Shown here in pieces: positions 16,090 to 23,593 of a DNA stretch of 25,053 nt. Each line of letters begins with the position of its first letter. The stretch's first letter is position 1. The position numbers and the translations under genes are program-made. The notes under the pieces were generated by a model. That model did no database searches. It was not told the DNA's origin and was given only the letters and a program-made list of their open reading frames with translations. Source of the stretch: an uncultured Pseudomonadota bacterium. Lineage in GTDB: Bacteria > Pseudomonadota > Gammaproteobacteria > Burkholderiales > Eutrophovitaceae. The stretch is taken from assembly GCA_937983055.1 (NCBI GenBank), contig CALJLA010000289.1, positions 1 through 25,053 of the forward strand. Direction: 5' to 3'.

Positions 16090-16737
16090 GTGCGAATTCG
16101 CCAAGCAATCAGCGGCTGCGCGCTATTGCTGGCTCTTTCGCCAGAAGCGGGCGCAATCGACGTAAGCCTGATCGGACTGGCAGAGGATACGGCAGTCGTC
16201 ATCATCGACGACGGGCGACCGCGCACCCTACGAATCGGCCAGACCGGACCGGGCGGCGTCAGATTGATCTCCGCCGGCGAGGACCATGCCGTGATCGAAG
16301 TCGATGGCGAGCGCCGCAGACTGACGCTCGGCGAGACGGTGTACGCCGCGCCGCAGGTTACCGGACGACCAAGCATCACGCTGACCTCGGACGGCAGTGG
16401 GCACTTCTTCGCCTCCGGAGCGATCAACGGCGCCACCATGCGGTTTCTCGTGGATACCGGTGCGTCCCTGGTTGCCATGGGAGTCTCTGACGCCCGCCGG
16501 GCCGGAGTGAACTATCTCGACGGAGAAAAGGCATACGCCAATACGGCCAATGGCGTTGCGACTGTGTTCCGCGTCCGCCTGGACTCGGTACGTGTGGGCG
16601 ACATAACGCTCAGCAACGTGGATGCGATGGTGCATCCCGCCACTGACCTGCCCGTCGTTCTGCTCGGCATGAGCTTTCTCGGGCAGTTCAACATGAACCG
16701 GGACGGCGACCGACTGACCCTCACCCAGCGCTACTGA
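16090..16737 (+). CDS. exported retropepsin-like aspartic protease
   Basis: Taking the GTG at 16090, the product is 215 residues with a Sec signal peptide (MRIRQAISGCALLLAL, probable cleavage after EAGA). A small beta-rich domain follows (about 23-85: TLRIGQTGPGGVRLISAG, then a similar IEVDGERRRLTLGE strand pair, reminiscent of the GspC periplasmic homology region). The C-terminal half is a single-lobe aspartic protease domain of clan AA: FLVDTGAS with catalytic Asp122, and VVLLGMSFLGQFN near the end. Such proteins should work as dimers. The frame can be extended to an ATG at 15919, which would add 57 residues and bury the signal peptide, so the GTG start with AGG upstream is preferred, though not certain. 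Substrate unknown. Confidence 0.8.
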   Translation: MRIRQAISGCALLLALSPEAGAIDVSLIGLAEDTAVVIIDDGRPRTLRIGQTGPGGVRLISAGEDHAVIEVDGERRRLTLGETVYAAPQVTGRPSITLTSDGSGHFFASGAINGATMRFLVDTGASLVAMGVSDARRAGVNYLDGEKAYANTANGVATVFRVRLDSVRVGDITLSNVDAMVHPATDLPVVLLGMSFLGQFNMNRDGDRLTLTQRY

Positions 16738-16781
16738 TTCCCCAACCCGTCCGGCCCGCGGCACCCGTCGTCGGACCCAAG

Positions 16782-17585
16782 TCAGCCCCGGGACTTATCC
16801 TTCTGGATCAGGGCGTAGGCGGAGTGGTTGTGGATCGACTCGAAGTTTTCGCTCTCGACCACGTAGGCGTCGATTCTGGGATCGCGATTCAGCGCCGTCG
16901 CCACATCCCGCACGAGATCTTCGACGAATTTGGGGTTGTCGTAGGCACGCTCGGTGACGAATTTCTCGTCAGGCCGTTTGAGCAGCCCGTATAACTCGCA
17001 AGAGGCCTGGTCCTCGGCAATACGCACCAGTTCTTCGATCCATACATGCGTGTTGGTCCTTGCACAGATGGTCACATGTGATCGTTGGTTATGCGCACCA
17101 TAATCGGATATCCCCTTTGAGCAGGGGCAAAGGCTGGTCACCGGCACCACCACTTTCATCGTGAACCGGTAAGCACCATGGTCGATGTCGCCGGTGAACG
17201 TGACTTCGTAGTCCATCAGGCTGCGCACGCCGGACACGGGTGCGCTCTTGTCGATGAAATAGGGGAAAACCATCTCGATGTGACCGGATTCCGCTTCCAG
17301 ACGCTGCACCATCTCCCGAAGCATCGTCTCGAAGGACTCCACCGAGATTTCCCGCTCGTGGGCATTCAGAATCTCCACGAACCGGGACATGTGCGTGCCC
17401 TTGAAGTTGTGAGGTAGGCCTACATACATATTGAACGTGGCGACAGTGTGCTGGACGCCGCCGTCCCGGTCGGCCACCCTTACCGGATGGCGAATCGCCT
17501 TGATGCCGACCTTGTCGATCGCGAGGCGCCGGGTATCGGCACTGCTCTGCACGTCGGGAATGCTGATGGACTCTGGGGAATTCAT
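16782..17585 (-). CDS. folE2: GTP cyclohydrolase I, FolE2 type (GCYH-IB)
   Basis: FolE2 converts GTP to 7,8-dihydroneopterin triphosphate for folate (and queuosine-type) synthesis and is the enzyme type that does not strictly need zinc. The 267-residue product carries the family motifs FKGTHMSRF (61-69), a PVTSLCPCSKGISDYGAHNQRSH segment with Cys153 and Cys155 and His165, and ESIHNHSAYA near the C-terminus. AGGA lies 7 bases before the ATG at 17585. It follows dxs but has a strong promoter of its own. No zinc-dependent folE is visible here, so I cannot say whether this is the only copy; family members are sometimes zinc-repressed. Confidence 0.95.
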   Translation of the reverse strand: MNSPESISIPDVQSSADTRRLAIDKVGIKAIRHPVRVADRDGGVQHTVATFNMYVGLPHNFKGTHMSRFVEILNAHEREISVESFETMLREMVQRLEAESGHIEMVFPYFIDKSAPVSGVRSLMDYEVTFTGDIDHGAYRFTMKVVVPVTSLCPCSKGISDYGAHNQRSHVTICARTNTHVWIEELVRIAEDQASCELYGLLKRPDEKFVTERAYDNPKFVEDLVRDVATALNRDPRIDAYVVESENFESIHNHSAYALIQKDKSRG

Positions 17586-17611
17586 AAGGACTTCCTGATG
17601 CGAACTGGTGG

Positions 17612-17640
17612 ATTATAGACACCCCGAATACCCGAGTAAA
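17612..17640 (-). promoter_or_regulatory. folE2 promoter
   Basis: On the minus strand TTTACT (17640-17635) and a perfect TATAAT (17617-17612) are 17 bases apart. The -35 begins 4 bases after the dxs stop codon. Transcription would start near 17605 with a leader of about 20 bases. No clear Zur-type dyad was recognised over it. Confidence 0.6.
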
Positions 17641-17644
17641 CTAC

Positions 17645-19486
17645 TCAGCTTACGGATGCCCGAATCGAGGCGAGGATGCCGTCCGCGTCCAGCCCACATT
17701 CTCTAATCAGCGTGGCGGGGTCGCCGTGGCCTACAAACCGGTCGGGTAATCCCAGTTGCAACAGAGGCTTGGCCTGCCCCGCGCGTTCGAGCGCCTCCAG
17801 GACCGCACTGCCGGCACCGCCCTCGACCACGTTCTCCTCGACCGTGACCAGCCGATCATGATTTGCCGCCAGTTCGAGCGCCAGGTCAATGTCCAGCGGC
17901 TTAACAAAACGCATGTTGGCGACGGTGGCGTCCAGCGCCTCCCCCGCCTTCAAAGCGGCTTCCAGCGGCGCGCCGAAAGCCAGAATCGCGATGCGCTTAC
18001 CCCGACGCCGCACCTCCCCCTTCCCGATGGGGAGAGCTGCCATCTGCGCCTCGGCCTGAACCCCAGGCCCTGTGCCCCTTGGGTAGCGTACCGCTGCCGG
18101 CTGATCCAGCCGGAAGGCGGTGTACAGCATCCGTCTGCATTCGTTTTCGTCGCTCGGTGCCATGACCACCATGTTTGGCAGGCAGCGCAAGTACGACAAG
18201 TCGAAACTTCCATGATGGGTCGGACCGTCTGCACCGACCAGACCTGCCCGGTCGATTGCAAAAGTTACCGGCAGATTCTGAATACAGATATCGTGAATGA
18301 GCTGGTCATAGGCTCGCTGCAGAAAAGTTGAATAAATGGCCACCACGGGCTTGAGTCCTTCGCAGGCCATACCCGCGGCAAAGGTGAGCGCATGCTGCTC
18401 GGCAATACCCACGTCAAAATAGCGGTCGGGGTACTCCTGCGAGAAACGCACCAGACCCGACCCCTCCCGCATCGCGGGGGTGATGCTTATGAGGCGTTCG
18501 TCAAGCGCCGCCATGTCACACAGCCACTCCCCGAATACCTCCGTATAGGTTGGCTGCTTGGCCGCCTTTGGACGAATGCCCTCGGCCGGATCGAACTTGC
18601 CCACGCCGTGATACAGGATCGGATCCCTTTCCGCCGCCTCGTATCCCTTGCCCTTGCGCGTCACGACATGCAGAAACTGCGGTCCGTCGAGCTTCCGGAG
18701 ATTGTCCAGCGTCGTAACCAGTACATCGATGTCGTGGCCGTCGATCGGACCGATGTAGTTGAAACCGAACTCCTCGAACAGTGTGCCCGGCATGACCATA
18801 CCCTTCATATGCTCTTCCGCACGACGAGCCAGTTCCAGCATCGTGGGAAGTTTGCCCAACACCCGCTCGCTCGCCCTGCGCGCGGCGGAGTAGAACCGTC
18901 CGGACATCAGCCTGGCAAGATAATTGTTGAGTGCACCGACATTCTCCGAAATGGACATGTCGTTGTCGTTCAGCACGACGAGCAGGTTCGCGTCCATCGC
19001 GCCGGCGTTGTTAAGTGCCTCAAAGGCCATGCCCGCAGTCATCGCGCCGTCGCCGATGATCGCCACGATTCGACGTTGCTCGCCTTTGCGCTGGGCGGCA
19101 ACCGCCATGCCCAGCGCCGCACTGATGGAGGTGCTCGAGTGGGCAGTGCCAAAGGTGTCGTACTCGCTTTCCTCGCGCCGCGGGAAGCCGGCGATGCCTT
19201 GGTACTGACGTAGGCTGTGCATGGCCGTCCTGCGCCCGGTCAAGATCTTGTGGGCGTAGGTCTGGTGGCCAACGTCCCACACCAGCCTGTCGTATGGCGT
19301 GTCAAAAACGTAGTGAAGTGCGATCGTAAGTTCCACAGTGCCAAGATTGGACGACAAATGGCCACCGGTCTTCGATATGCTGTCCACCAGGAACTGTCGC
19401 AACTGCGAAGCCAGCTCGGGCAGCTGCTTCCTGTCCAGCCCGCGCAGATCGCTTGGCAGATTAATGGAGTCGAGCAGTTCGTACAT
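17645..19486 (-). CDS. dxs: 1-deoxy-D-xylulose-5-phosphate synthase
   Basis: DXS makes DXP from pyruvate and glyceraldehyde 3-phosphate with thiamine diphosphate, the first MEP-pathway step. The 613-residue product has the transketolase-like order: SKTGGHLSSNLG with His43, WDVGHQTYAHK (70-80), the ThDP/metal motif GDGAMTAGMAFEALNNAG (145-162), VLNDNDMSIS, and in the central domain VGIAEQHALTFAAGMA with the ThDP-activating glutamate. It starts 30 bases after ispA in an xseB-ispA-dxs operon. No strong ribosome binding site precedes the ATG at 19486. With ispH at the left edge, the window holds the first and last enzymes of the MEP pathway. Confidence 0.98.
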   Translation of the reverse strand: MYELLDSINLPSDLRGLDRKQLPELASQLRQFLVDSISKTGGHLSSNLGTVELTIALHYVFDTPYDRLVWDVGHQTYAHKILTGRRTAMHSLRQYQGIAGFPRREESEYDTFGTAHSSTSISAALGMAVAAQRKGEQRRIVAIIGDGAMTAGMAFEALNNAGAMDANLLVVLNDNDMSISENVGALNNYLARLMSGRFYSAARRASERVLGKLPTMLELARRAEEHMKGMVMPGTLFEEFGFNYIGPIDGHDIDVLVTTLDNLRKLDGPQFLHVVTRKGKGYEAAERDPILYHGVGKFDPAEGIRPKAAKQPTYTEVFGEWLCDMAALDERLISITPAMREGSGLVRFSQEYPDRYFDVGIAEQHALTFAAGMACEGLKPVVAIYSTFLQRAYDQLIHDICIQNLPVTFAIDRAGLVGADGPTHHGSFDLSYLRCLPNMVVMAPSDENECRRMLYTAFRLDQPAAVRYPRGTGPGVQAEAQMAALPIGKGEVRRRGKRIAILAFGAPLEAALKAGEALDATVANMRFVKPLDIDLALELAANHDRLVTVEENVVEGGAGSAVLEALERAGQAKPLLQLGLPDRFVGHGDPATLIRECGLDADGILASIRASVS

Positions 19487-19516
19487 GGTTCTATTCGGCG
19501 CGGTCTTTGGCTCTGA

Positions 19517-20419
19517 TTAGAATTTTCTTGTGACGATAAAGGCGGCAAGCTCACGCAGACGCTTTCCGCGCCCGGGCAGCATTTGGAGGCGCACCAGTGC
19601 GTCCGAATACAGTTCTTGCGCAAGCTCACGGGTGCGCTCGACGCCGAGCACCGTTACATAGGTGGGTTTCTTCGACAGCGCATCCTTCCCGGCAGTCTTT
19701 CCAAGGACCGCGGTGCTTTGCTGTGCATCCAGCAGATCATCCACAACCTGAAACGCCAATCCGATGAATTTCGAGAAATGGTCCAGTGCGCCGAACTGCG
19801 CGCTGCTGAGCGCCTCACCGCATCGCGCGCCGAGTTCCACCGCGGCGCGAATGAGGGCGCCGGTCTTGTGCACGTGCATGAGTTCAAGCTCCGGCACGGT
19901 CAGCGCTTTTCCCACAGAATCGAGGTCGATTGCCTGCCCTCCCGCCATGCCGCGAGAACCGACGGCTCTTGCCAGCGCAGCCACCATGCCCAGCTGGACC
20001 TCCGCATCGGCATTCAACCGGTGTTGCGCCAGCTGCTGAAAGGCAAGACTTTGCAGGCTGTCTCCGACGAGCAAGGCAGTCGCCTCATCGAACTCGACGT
20101 GCACCGTGGGTTTACCCCGTCGTAATGAGTCGTCATCCATGCACGGCAGGTCATCATGAACCAGTGAGTATGCATGAACCAGCTCGACAGCCGCGGCAAC
20201 GTGATCGACGCGCACAGGATCGGCGTCAGCAAGCTCGCCAGCGGCGTAAGCGAGCAGTGGTCGAACGCGCTTCCCCCCGCCCAACACCGCGTAGCGCATC
20301 GCCGAATGCAGCCTGGTCGGAATGACGTCCTGCGCGACGAGCGCAGCTTCCAGAACACGTTCGATGCGCGCCTGATGGGCGAACATCCAGTGCTCGAAGT
20401 CAGTCTTCTGCTGGTTCAC
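19517..20419 (-). CDS. ispA: farnesyl diphosphate synthase (short-chain polyprenyl synthase)
   Basis: IspA condenses DMAPP and two IPP to farnesyl diphosphate. The 300-residue product contains GGGKRVRPLL (47-56), the first aspartate-rich motif DDLPCMDDD (89-97), GQAIDLDS (161-168), KTGALI (185-190) and the second motif FQVVDDLLD (223-231). The start is GTG at 20419, which overlaps the end of xseB by 20 bases; it gives the usual short lead before the xFxxWM pattern. The ATG at 20386 is a shorter alternative. Chain length (C15 rather than C10 or C20) is inferred from gene order and size. Confidence 0.95.
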   Translation of the reverse strand: MNQQKTDFEHWMFAHQARIERVLEAALVAQDVIPTRLHSAMRYAVLGGGKRVRPLLAYAAGELADADPVRVDHVAAAVELVHAYSLVHDDLPCMDDDSLRRGKPTVHVEFDEATALLVGDSLQSLAFQQLAQHRLNADAEVQLGMVAALARAVGSRGMAGGQAIDLDSVGKALTVPELELMHVHKTGALIRAAVELGARCGEALSSAQFGALDHFSKFIGLAFQVVDDLLDAQQSTAVLGKTAGKDALSKKPTYVTVLGVERTRELAQELYSDALVRLQMLPGRGKRLRELAAFIVTRKF

Positions 20420-20639
20420 CAGATAGCGTCTGCAACGAGCCAGCCTCCAACACCTTTACCTGCTGCTGGGCGTCTTTCAACTGCGACTGACAGTATTGAA
20501 GCAACTCGGCACCCCGCTTGTAGGCCGCTAGCGATCGTTCCAAGGTCAACTCACCGGCCTCCATGGCGGCAACGATTCCTTCCAGCTCCGCAAGCGCAGA
20601 CTCGAAGGTCAGGGGCTTGTCGGGTTTGTGTTTGGACAC
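20400..20639 (-). CDS. xseB: exodeoxyribonuclease VII small subunit
   Basis: XseB is the small subunit that binds XseA to form exonuclease VII. The 79-residue product contains the family core TFESALAELEGIVAAMEAGE, then LTLERSLAAYKRGAELLQYC and a coiled-coil-like QLKDAQQQVKVLE tail. The open frame extends to 20798, but homology begins at SKHKPDKP, so a GTG start at 20639 (or the adjacent GTG at 20642) is chosen. It overlaps ispA by 20 bases, and a promoter sits about 40 bases upstream. The large subunit gene is not in the window. Confidence 0.92.
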   Translation of the reverse strand: MSKHKPDKPLTFESALAELEGIVAAMEAGELTLERSLAAYKRGAELLQYCQSQLKDAQQQVKVLEAGSLQTLSGEPAED

Positions 20640-20678
20640 CACGGGCTTAAGGCACGGGAAATTGAGGTAAAGTGCGTA

Positions 20679-20707
20679 AAAATAGCCGATTGGCGCTGCC
20701 GGAGCAA
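20679..20707 (-). promoter_or_regulatory. possible promoter of xseB-ispA-dxs
   Basis: On the minus strand TTGCTC (20707-20702) and TATTTT (20684-20679) are 17 bases apart. Transcription would begin near 20672, about 33 bases before the xseB GTG. This fits the choice of the short xseB start. Confidence 0.4.
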
Positions 20708-20796
20708 TGAAACCGGATCGCCAACAGCCCCGGCCATCCGATGAGTCGTACGCATTGGCCCGGCCGGCTGTCCCGCCTACGCTCTCGATCCGACCC

Positions 20797-21636
20797 ATGA
20801 ATTACACAACCCTGATCAATACCGATCAACTGGCCCAGGACCTCGACAATCCTGACCTGGTGGTGTTCGACTGCCGGCACGAACTGGGCAACCCCGCCTT
20901 CGGCCCTGAGGCCTACGCTGCGTCACATCTGCCGGGGGCACTGTTTGCCCATGTGGACCGTGACCTCTCTGGACGACCGAACGGCAAGAACGGGCGTCAT
21001 CCGCTGCCGGACGCCGAAGCGTTTTCCGCATGGCTCGGAAGCATGGGCGTCGACGGGCACAAACAAGTGGTGGCGTATGACAGTGCGGGCGGAGTCTACG
21101 GCTCGCGGCTGTGGTGGATGCTGCGATGGCTCGGGCATGACCGTGTCGCGGTGCTCGATGGCGGCTGGGACGATTGGCTTCGCAAGGGCTACCCCGTCGC
21201 CAGCACGGTAAGGCGGCCGGTCGCGACGAAGTTCACCCCCCGCACCAGACCGTTATACGTGGACACACAATTCATTCTCGCCAGCCTCGAAACCGGAACA
21301 ACCATGATCGTCGACGCCCGGAGCAACGATCGCTATCACGGCCGCAACGAGACCATCGATCCGGTCGGAGGCCATATTCCCGGCGCGATCAACCGCTTCT
21401 TCAAAGAAAATCTCTCTTCAGACGGCAGATTCAAGCAGGCGAAGCAACTGAGGCAGGAGTTTGTCGAACTAATTGGCAACACGTCGCCTGATCGAATCGT
21501 CCATCAGTGCGGCTCAGGCGTTTCCGCTTGCCATAACCTGATTGCAATGGAGATAGCCGGCCTGCCTGGCTCGCGGCTTTATCCGGGATCGTGGAGCGAA
21601 TGGGTGGCCGACCCGAGCCGCCCGATCACCACTTGA
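20797..21636 (+). CDS. two-domain rhodanese / 3-mercaptopyruvate-type sulfurtransferase
   Basis: The 279-residue protein has two rhodanese domains. The N-terminal one (about 5-135) is inactive-looking, with VFDCRHELGNP, GHLPGA-like HLPGALFAHVD and the conserved YDSAGGVYGSRLWWML. The C-terminal one (about 155-275) carries the active-site loop CGSGVSAC with Cys238, after VDARSNDRYHGRNE and GGHIPGAIN. The CGSGVxA loop resembles 3-mercaptopyruvate sulfurtransferases (CGSGVTA) more than thiosulfate sulfurtransferases (CRKGVTA), but substrate needs testing. No signal peptide is seen, so it should be cytoplasmic. The ATG at 20797 is chosen over 20707 because homology begins there. It is divergent from xseB and converges on the fcc genes. 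Confidence 0.92.
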   Translation: MNYTTLINTDQLAQDLDNPDLVVFDCRHELGNPAFGPEAYAASHLPGALFAHVDRDLSGRPNGKNGRHPLPDAEAFSAWLGSMGVDGHKQVVAYDSAGGVYGSRLWWMLRWLGHDRVAVLDGGWDDWLRKGYPVASTVRRPVATKFTPRTRPLYVDTQFILASLETGTTMIVDARSNDRYHGRNETIDPVGGHIPGAINRFFKENLSSDGRFKQAKQLRQEFVELIGNTSPDRIVHQCGSGVSACHNLIAMEIAGLPGSRLYPGSWSEWVADPSRPITT

Positions 21637-21817
21637 AGCAAACCCAGTCGGGGCTCATCGATTTCGGCCACAGATAGGCAAGACCTTCACACCGTCGGCG
21701 AAGTGACCGGTTCGCCCCTCCGGCGTAAGGGCAGGCTCAAGCCACAAATCCCTTCGCCGCTGGCATCAGCCCTGACGCGTTCATAGCGACAAGATCCATC
21801 GCCGGGCCGGTGACGCG

Positions 21818-23095
21818 TCAACCCAGCATGTCATCCCAGATGTTCCTGCCCCAGGATTCTGCATACTCGCCCTCAAGCTCGTTGGCGGATGAAGACACTC
21901 CGCTCGCCCCGGGAACCACAACCATAGTCTTCTGGCTGGCATCGTAAGCGTGCACCGATGCCACGTGGACCACGTCCTTGTCGCTAACGAAGCTGTAGCA
22001 GGTATTCGTCACCATGGGTTTACCGTTGGGCGCTTCGCCGTGCAGCAGCGCTATGATGGCGGCGGCACACACTTTGCCGTGTTGGTTCGCCATGTGCCCG
22101 GACTTCGGCATCTGGGGCGCAGCCATCACAGAATCGCCAAGGACGTGGATATTGCGCACGGCCAGCGATTCATAGGTAAGAAAGTCGACTTCGCACCAGC
22201 GGCCGTTCGCTGTAATCAACCCGGCATCCTTCGCGATGGTTCCCGCCCGCTGCGGCGGCACGACATTTAACACGTCTGCTCGAACATCCTCGAAATCCAG
22301 TTTGGCCGTCAGGGTCGCGACATCGACGTCGACCAGCGTACTGAGTGGCCGATACTCAACAATACCCGGATAGCGCTCGGCCCAAGCCTTGGTGAACAGC
22401 GCCTTCTTGGACTGCACATCGTCGTTCGCGTCAAGGATCAAGACTTTCGAACGCGGTTTATGCATCTTGAAGTAGAAGGCGATCTGGCAGGCCCGCTCGT
22501 AAGGGCCCGGCGGGCACCGATAAGGAGATCGCGGCACCGTGATCGCGTACACGCCGCCGTTGCGCATCGCCTCTAGCTGCTTTCGAAGAGCGACGGTCTG
22601 CGGGCCCGCTTTCCATGCATGCAGCACACGATCCCGGGCGGACGGTTCGGCGAGGCCTGGAATCTCGTCGTACAGGAGATCGACGCCCGGGGAAACCACA
22701 AGCCGGTCGTATTCGAGCGTCGCGCCGGAGCGCAACCGGACCTCGCGCGCCACGGGATCGACGGCCACCGCCTCGTCCCGAACCAGCCTCACTCCGTGGC
22801 GGGCAGACAACCTGCCGTAATCGCGCGTCAGTTCCTTCAGTTCCCAGACGCCCCCAAGGACGCGATTGGACAGGGGACAGGAGATGAACTCCGCCTCGCG
22901 CTCCACGAGTGTGACTTCAATGTCCGGCGACCACATGCGAATGTACTTCGCCGCCGTCGCACCACCGTAGCCTGCTCCGATCACCACCACACGTCCGACG
23001 GTCTTTCTGCCGGAAACCGACGCGCAACCCGATGCACCTGCGATAGCGACGGAGGCTCCAGTCCACTTGATGAATTGTCGTCTGGTGACTGACAT
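21818..23095 (-). CDS. fccB: flavocytochrome c sulfide dehydrogenase, flavin subunit
   Basis: FccB is the periplasmic flavoprotein that oxidises sulfide and passes electrons to its cytochrome partner. The 425-residue precursor starts with a twin-arginine signal (TRRQFIKWTG). VVVIGAGYGGATAAKYIR (36-53) is the FAD-binding Rossmann motif. Cys73 in FISCPLSN matches the cysteine that binds FAD covalently in Allochromatium FccB. Cys194 (YRCPPGPYE) and Cys366 (TNTCYSFV) match the redox disulfide pair. VLGDSVMAAPQMPKSGHMAN is the C-terminal FAD motif. The ATG has a strong AGGAGAAGG site that overlaps the fccA stop, 9 bases between genes. I see no clear terminator after it; the 180 bases to the sulfurtransferase hold only short hairpins. 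Confidence 0.95.
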   Translation of the reverse strand: MSVTRRQFIKWTGASVAIAGASGCASVSGRKTVGRVVVIGAGYGGATAAKYIRMWSPDIEVTLVEREAEFISCPLSNRVLGGVWELKELTRDYGRLSARHGVRLVRDEAVAVDPVAREVRLRSGATLEYDRLVVSPGVDLLYDEIPGLAEPSARDRVLHAWKAGPQTVALRKQLEAMRNGGVYAITVPRSPYRCPPGPYERACQIAFYFKMHKPRSKVLILDANDDVQSKKALFTKAWAERYPGIVEYRPLSTLVDVDVATLTAKLDFEDVRADVLNVVPPQRAGTIAKDAGLITANGRWCEVDFLTYESLAVRNIHVLGDSVMAAPQMPKSGHMANQHGKVCAAAIIALLHGEAPNGKPMVTNTCYSFVSDKDVVHVASVHAYDASQKTMVVVPGASGVSSSANELEGEYAESWGRNIWDDMLG

Positions 23096-23104
23096 GGCCT
23101 TCTC

Positions 23105-23410
23105 CTAGGGTTTCTGCGCGGCGAAAAACGCAGCTATGCGCTCCACCTGATCGTCGCTGTAGCCCTTTGCATGTTGATGCATCACTGTTGCCGCACGACT
23201 GCCGTCCCTGAACTCGCGCATTAACCTTACGATGTCGCTTTGGGGGCGGCCGGCGATCGACGGTATCTTGCCCGTGCTCCTGCCATTCGTTCCATGGCAG
23301 CCCGTGCAAGTCGCGGCCCAGCCACGAGCTTCAAGATCCTCCGCCGCCAGGGCCGGCGATGACACAATGCCCAATGACATCAGCGCCAACAAGATCGCTC
23401 TTGCGCCCAT
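23105..23410 (-). CDS. fccA: flavocytochrome c sulfide dehydrogenase, monohaem cytochrome subunit
   Basis: The 101-residue precursor has a Sec signal peptide (MGARAILLALMSLGIVSSPALA, cleavage about residue 22-23) and one haem c site, CTGCH. The likely distal methionine is in TVMHQH. It is directly ahead of fccB, so it should be the electron-accepting subunit of the sulfide dehydrogenase. The single haem distinguishes it from the dihaem FccA of Allochromatium and is closer to the monohaem forms known from green sulfur bacteria and some other proteobacteria. GGAG lies 7 bases before the ATG at 23410. Confidence 0.9.
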   Translation of the reverse strand: MGARAILLALMSLGIVSSPALAAEDLEARGWAATCTGCHGTNGRSTGKIPSIAGRPQSDIVRLMREFRDGSRAATVMHQHAKGYSDDQVERIAAFFAAQKP

Positions 23411-23451
23411 CGCTGCTCTCCTTTCTTCGAAGCTCGGGGTTCAAATAGGGA

Positions 23452-23480
23452 ACGTTACCCGCCGCGGCTCCGGCAGGCAA
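23452..23480 (-). promoter_or_regulatory. possible fccAB promoter
   Basis: On the minus strand TTGCCT (23480-23475) and TAACGT (23457-23452) are 17 bases apart, upstream of fccA. The -10 is weak, so activation by a regulator is possible; none is encoded nearby. Confidence 0.3.
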
Positions 23481-23543
23481 CCCTGGTACTCGCCTTTGCC
23501 GAACTAAGAATGCCCGTCGAGCTGAAAGACCGCCACTACAGGC

Positions 23544-23572
23544 AAAAAAGAAAAGCCGGGCGATACCCGGCT
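23544..23572 (-). terminator. clpA intrinsic terminator
   Basis: On the minus strand a perfect 7-base-pair stem AGCCGGG/CCCGGCT with a 5-base loop is followed by TTTCTTTTTT. It begins about 22 bases after the clpA stop and separates clpA from fccAB. Confidence 0.9.
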
Positions 23573-23593
23573 CGAATTGATTCAACCATCCTA

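Noticed and set aside
21697..21716. Hairpin GGCGAA/TTCGCC between the sulfurtransferase and fccB
   Set aside because: Six base pairs without a T-tract on either strand; such stems are expected by chance at this G+C content.
21811..21820. Palindrome TGACGCGTCA by the fccB stop, with a similar TGACGCGTT about 35 bases earlier
   Set aside because: Single short palindrome at a gene end with no promoter nearby; no basis for an operator call.
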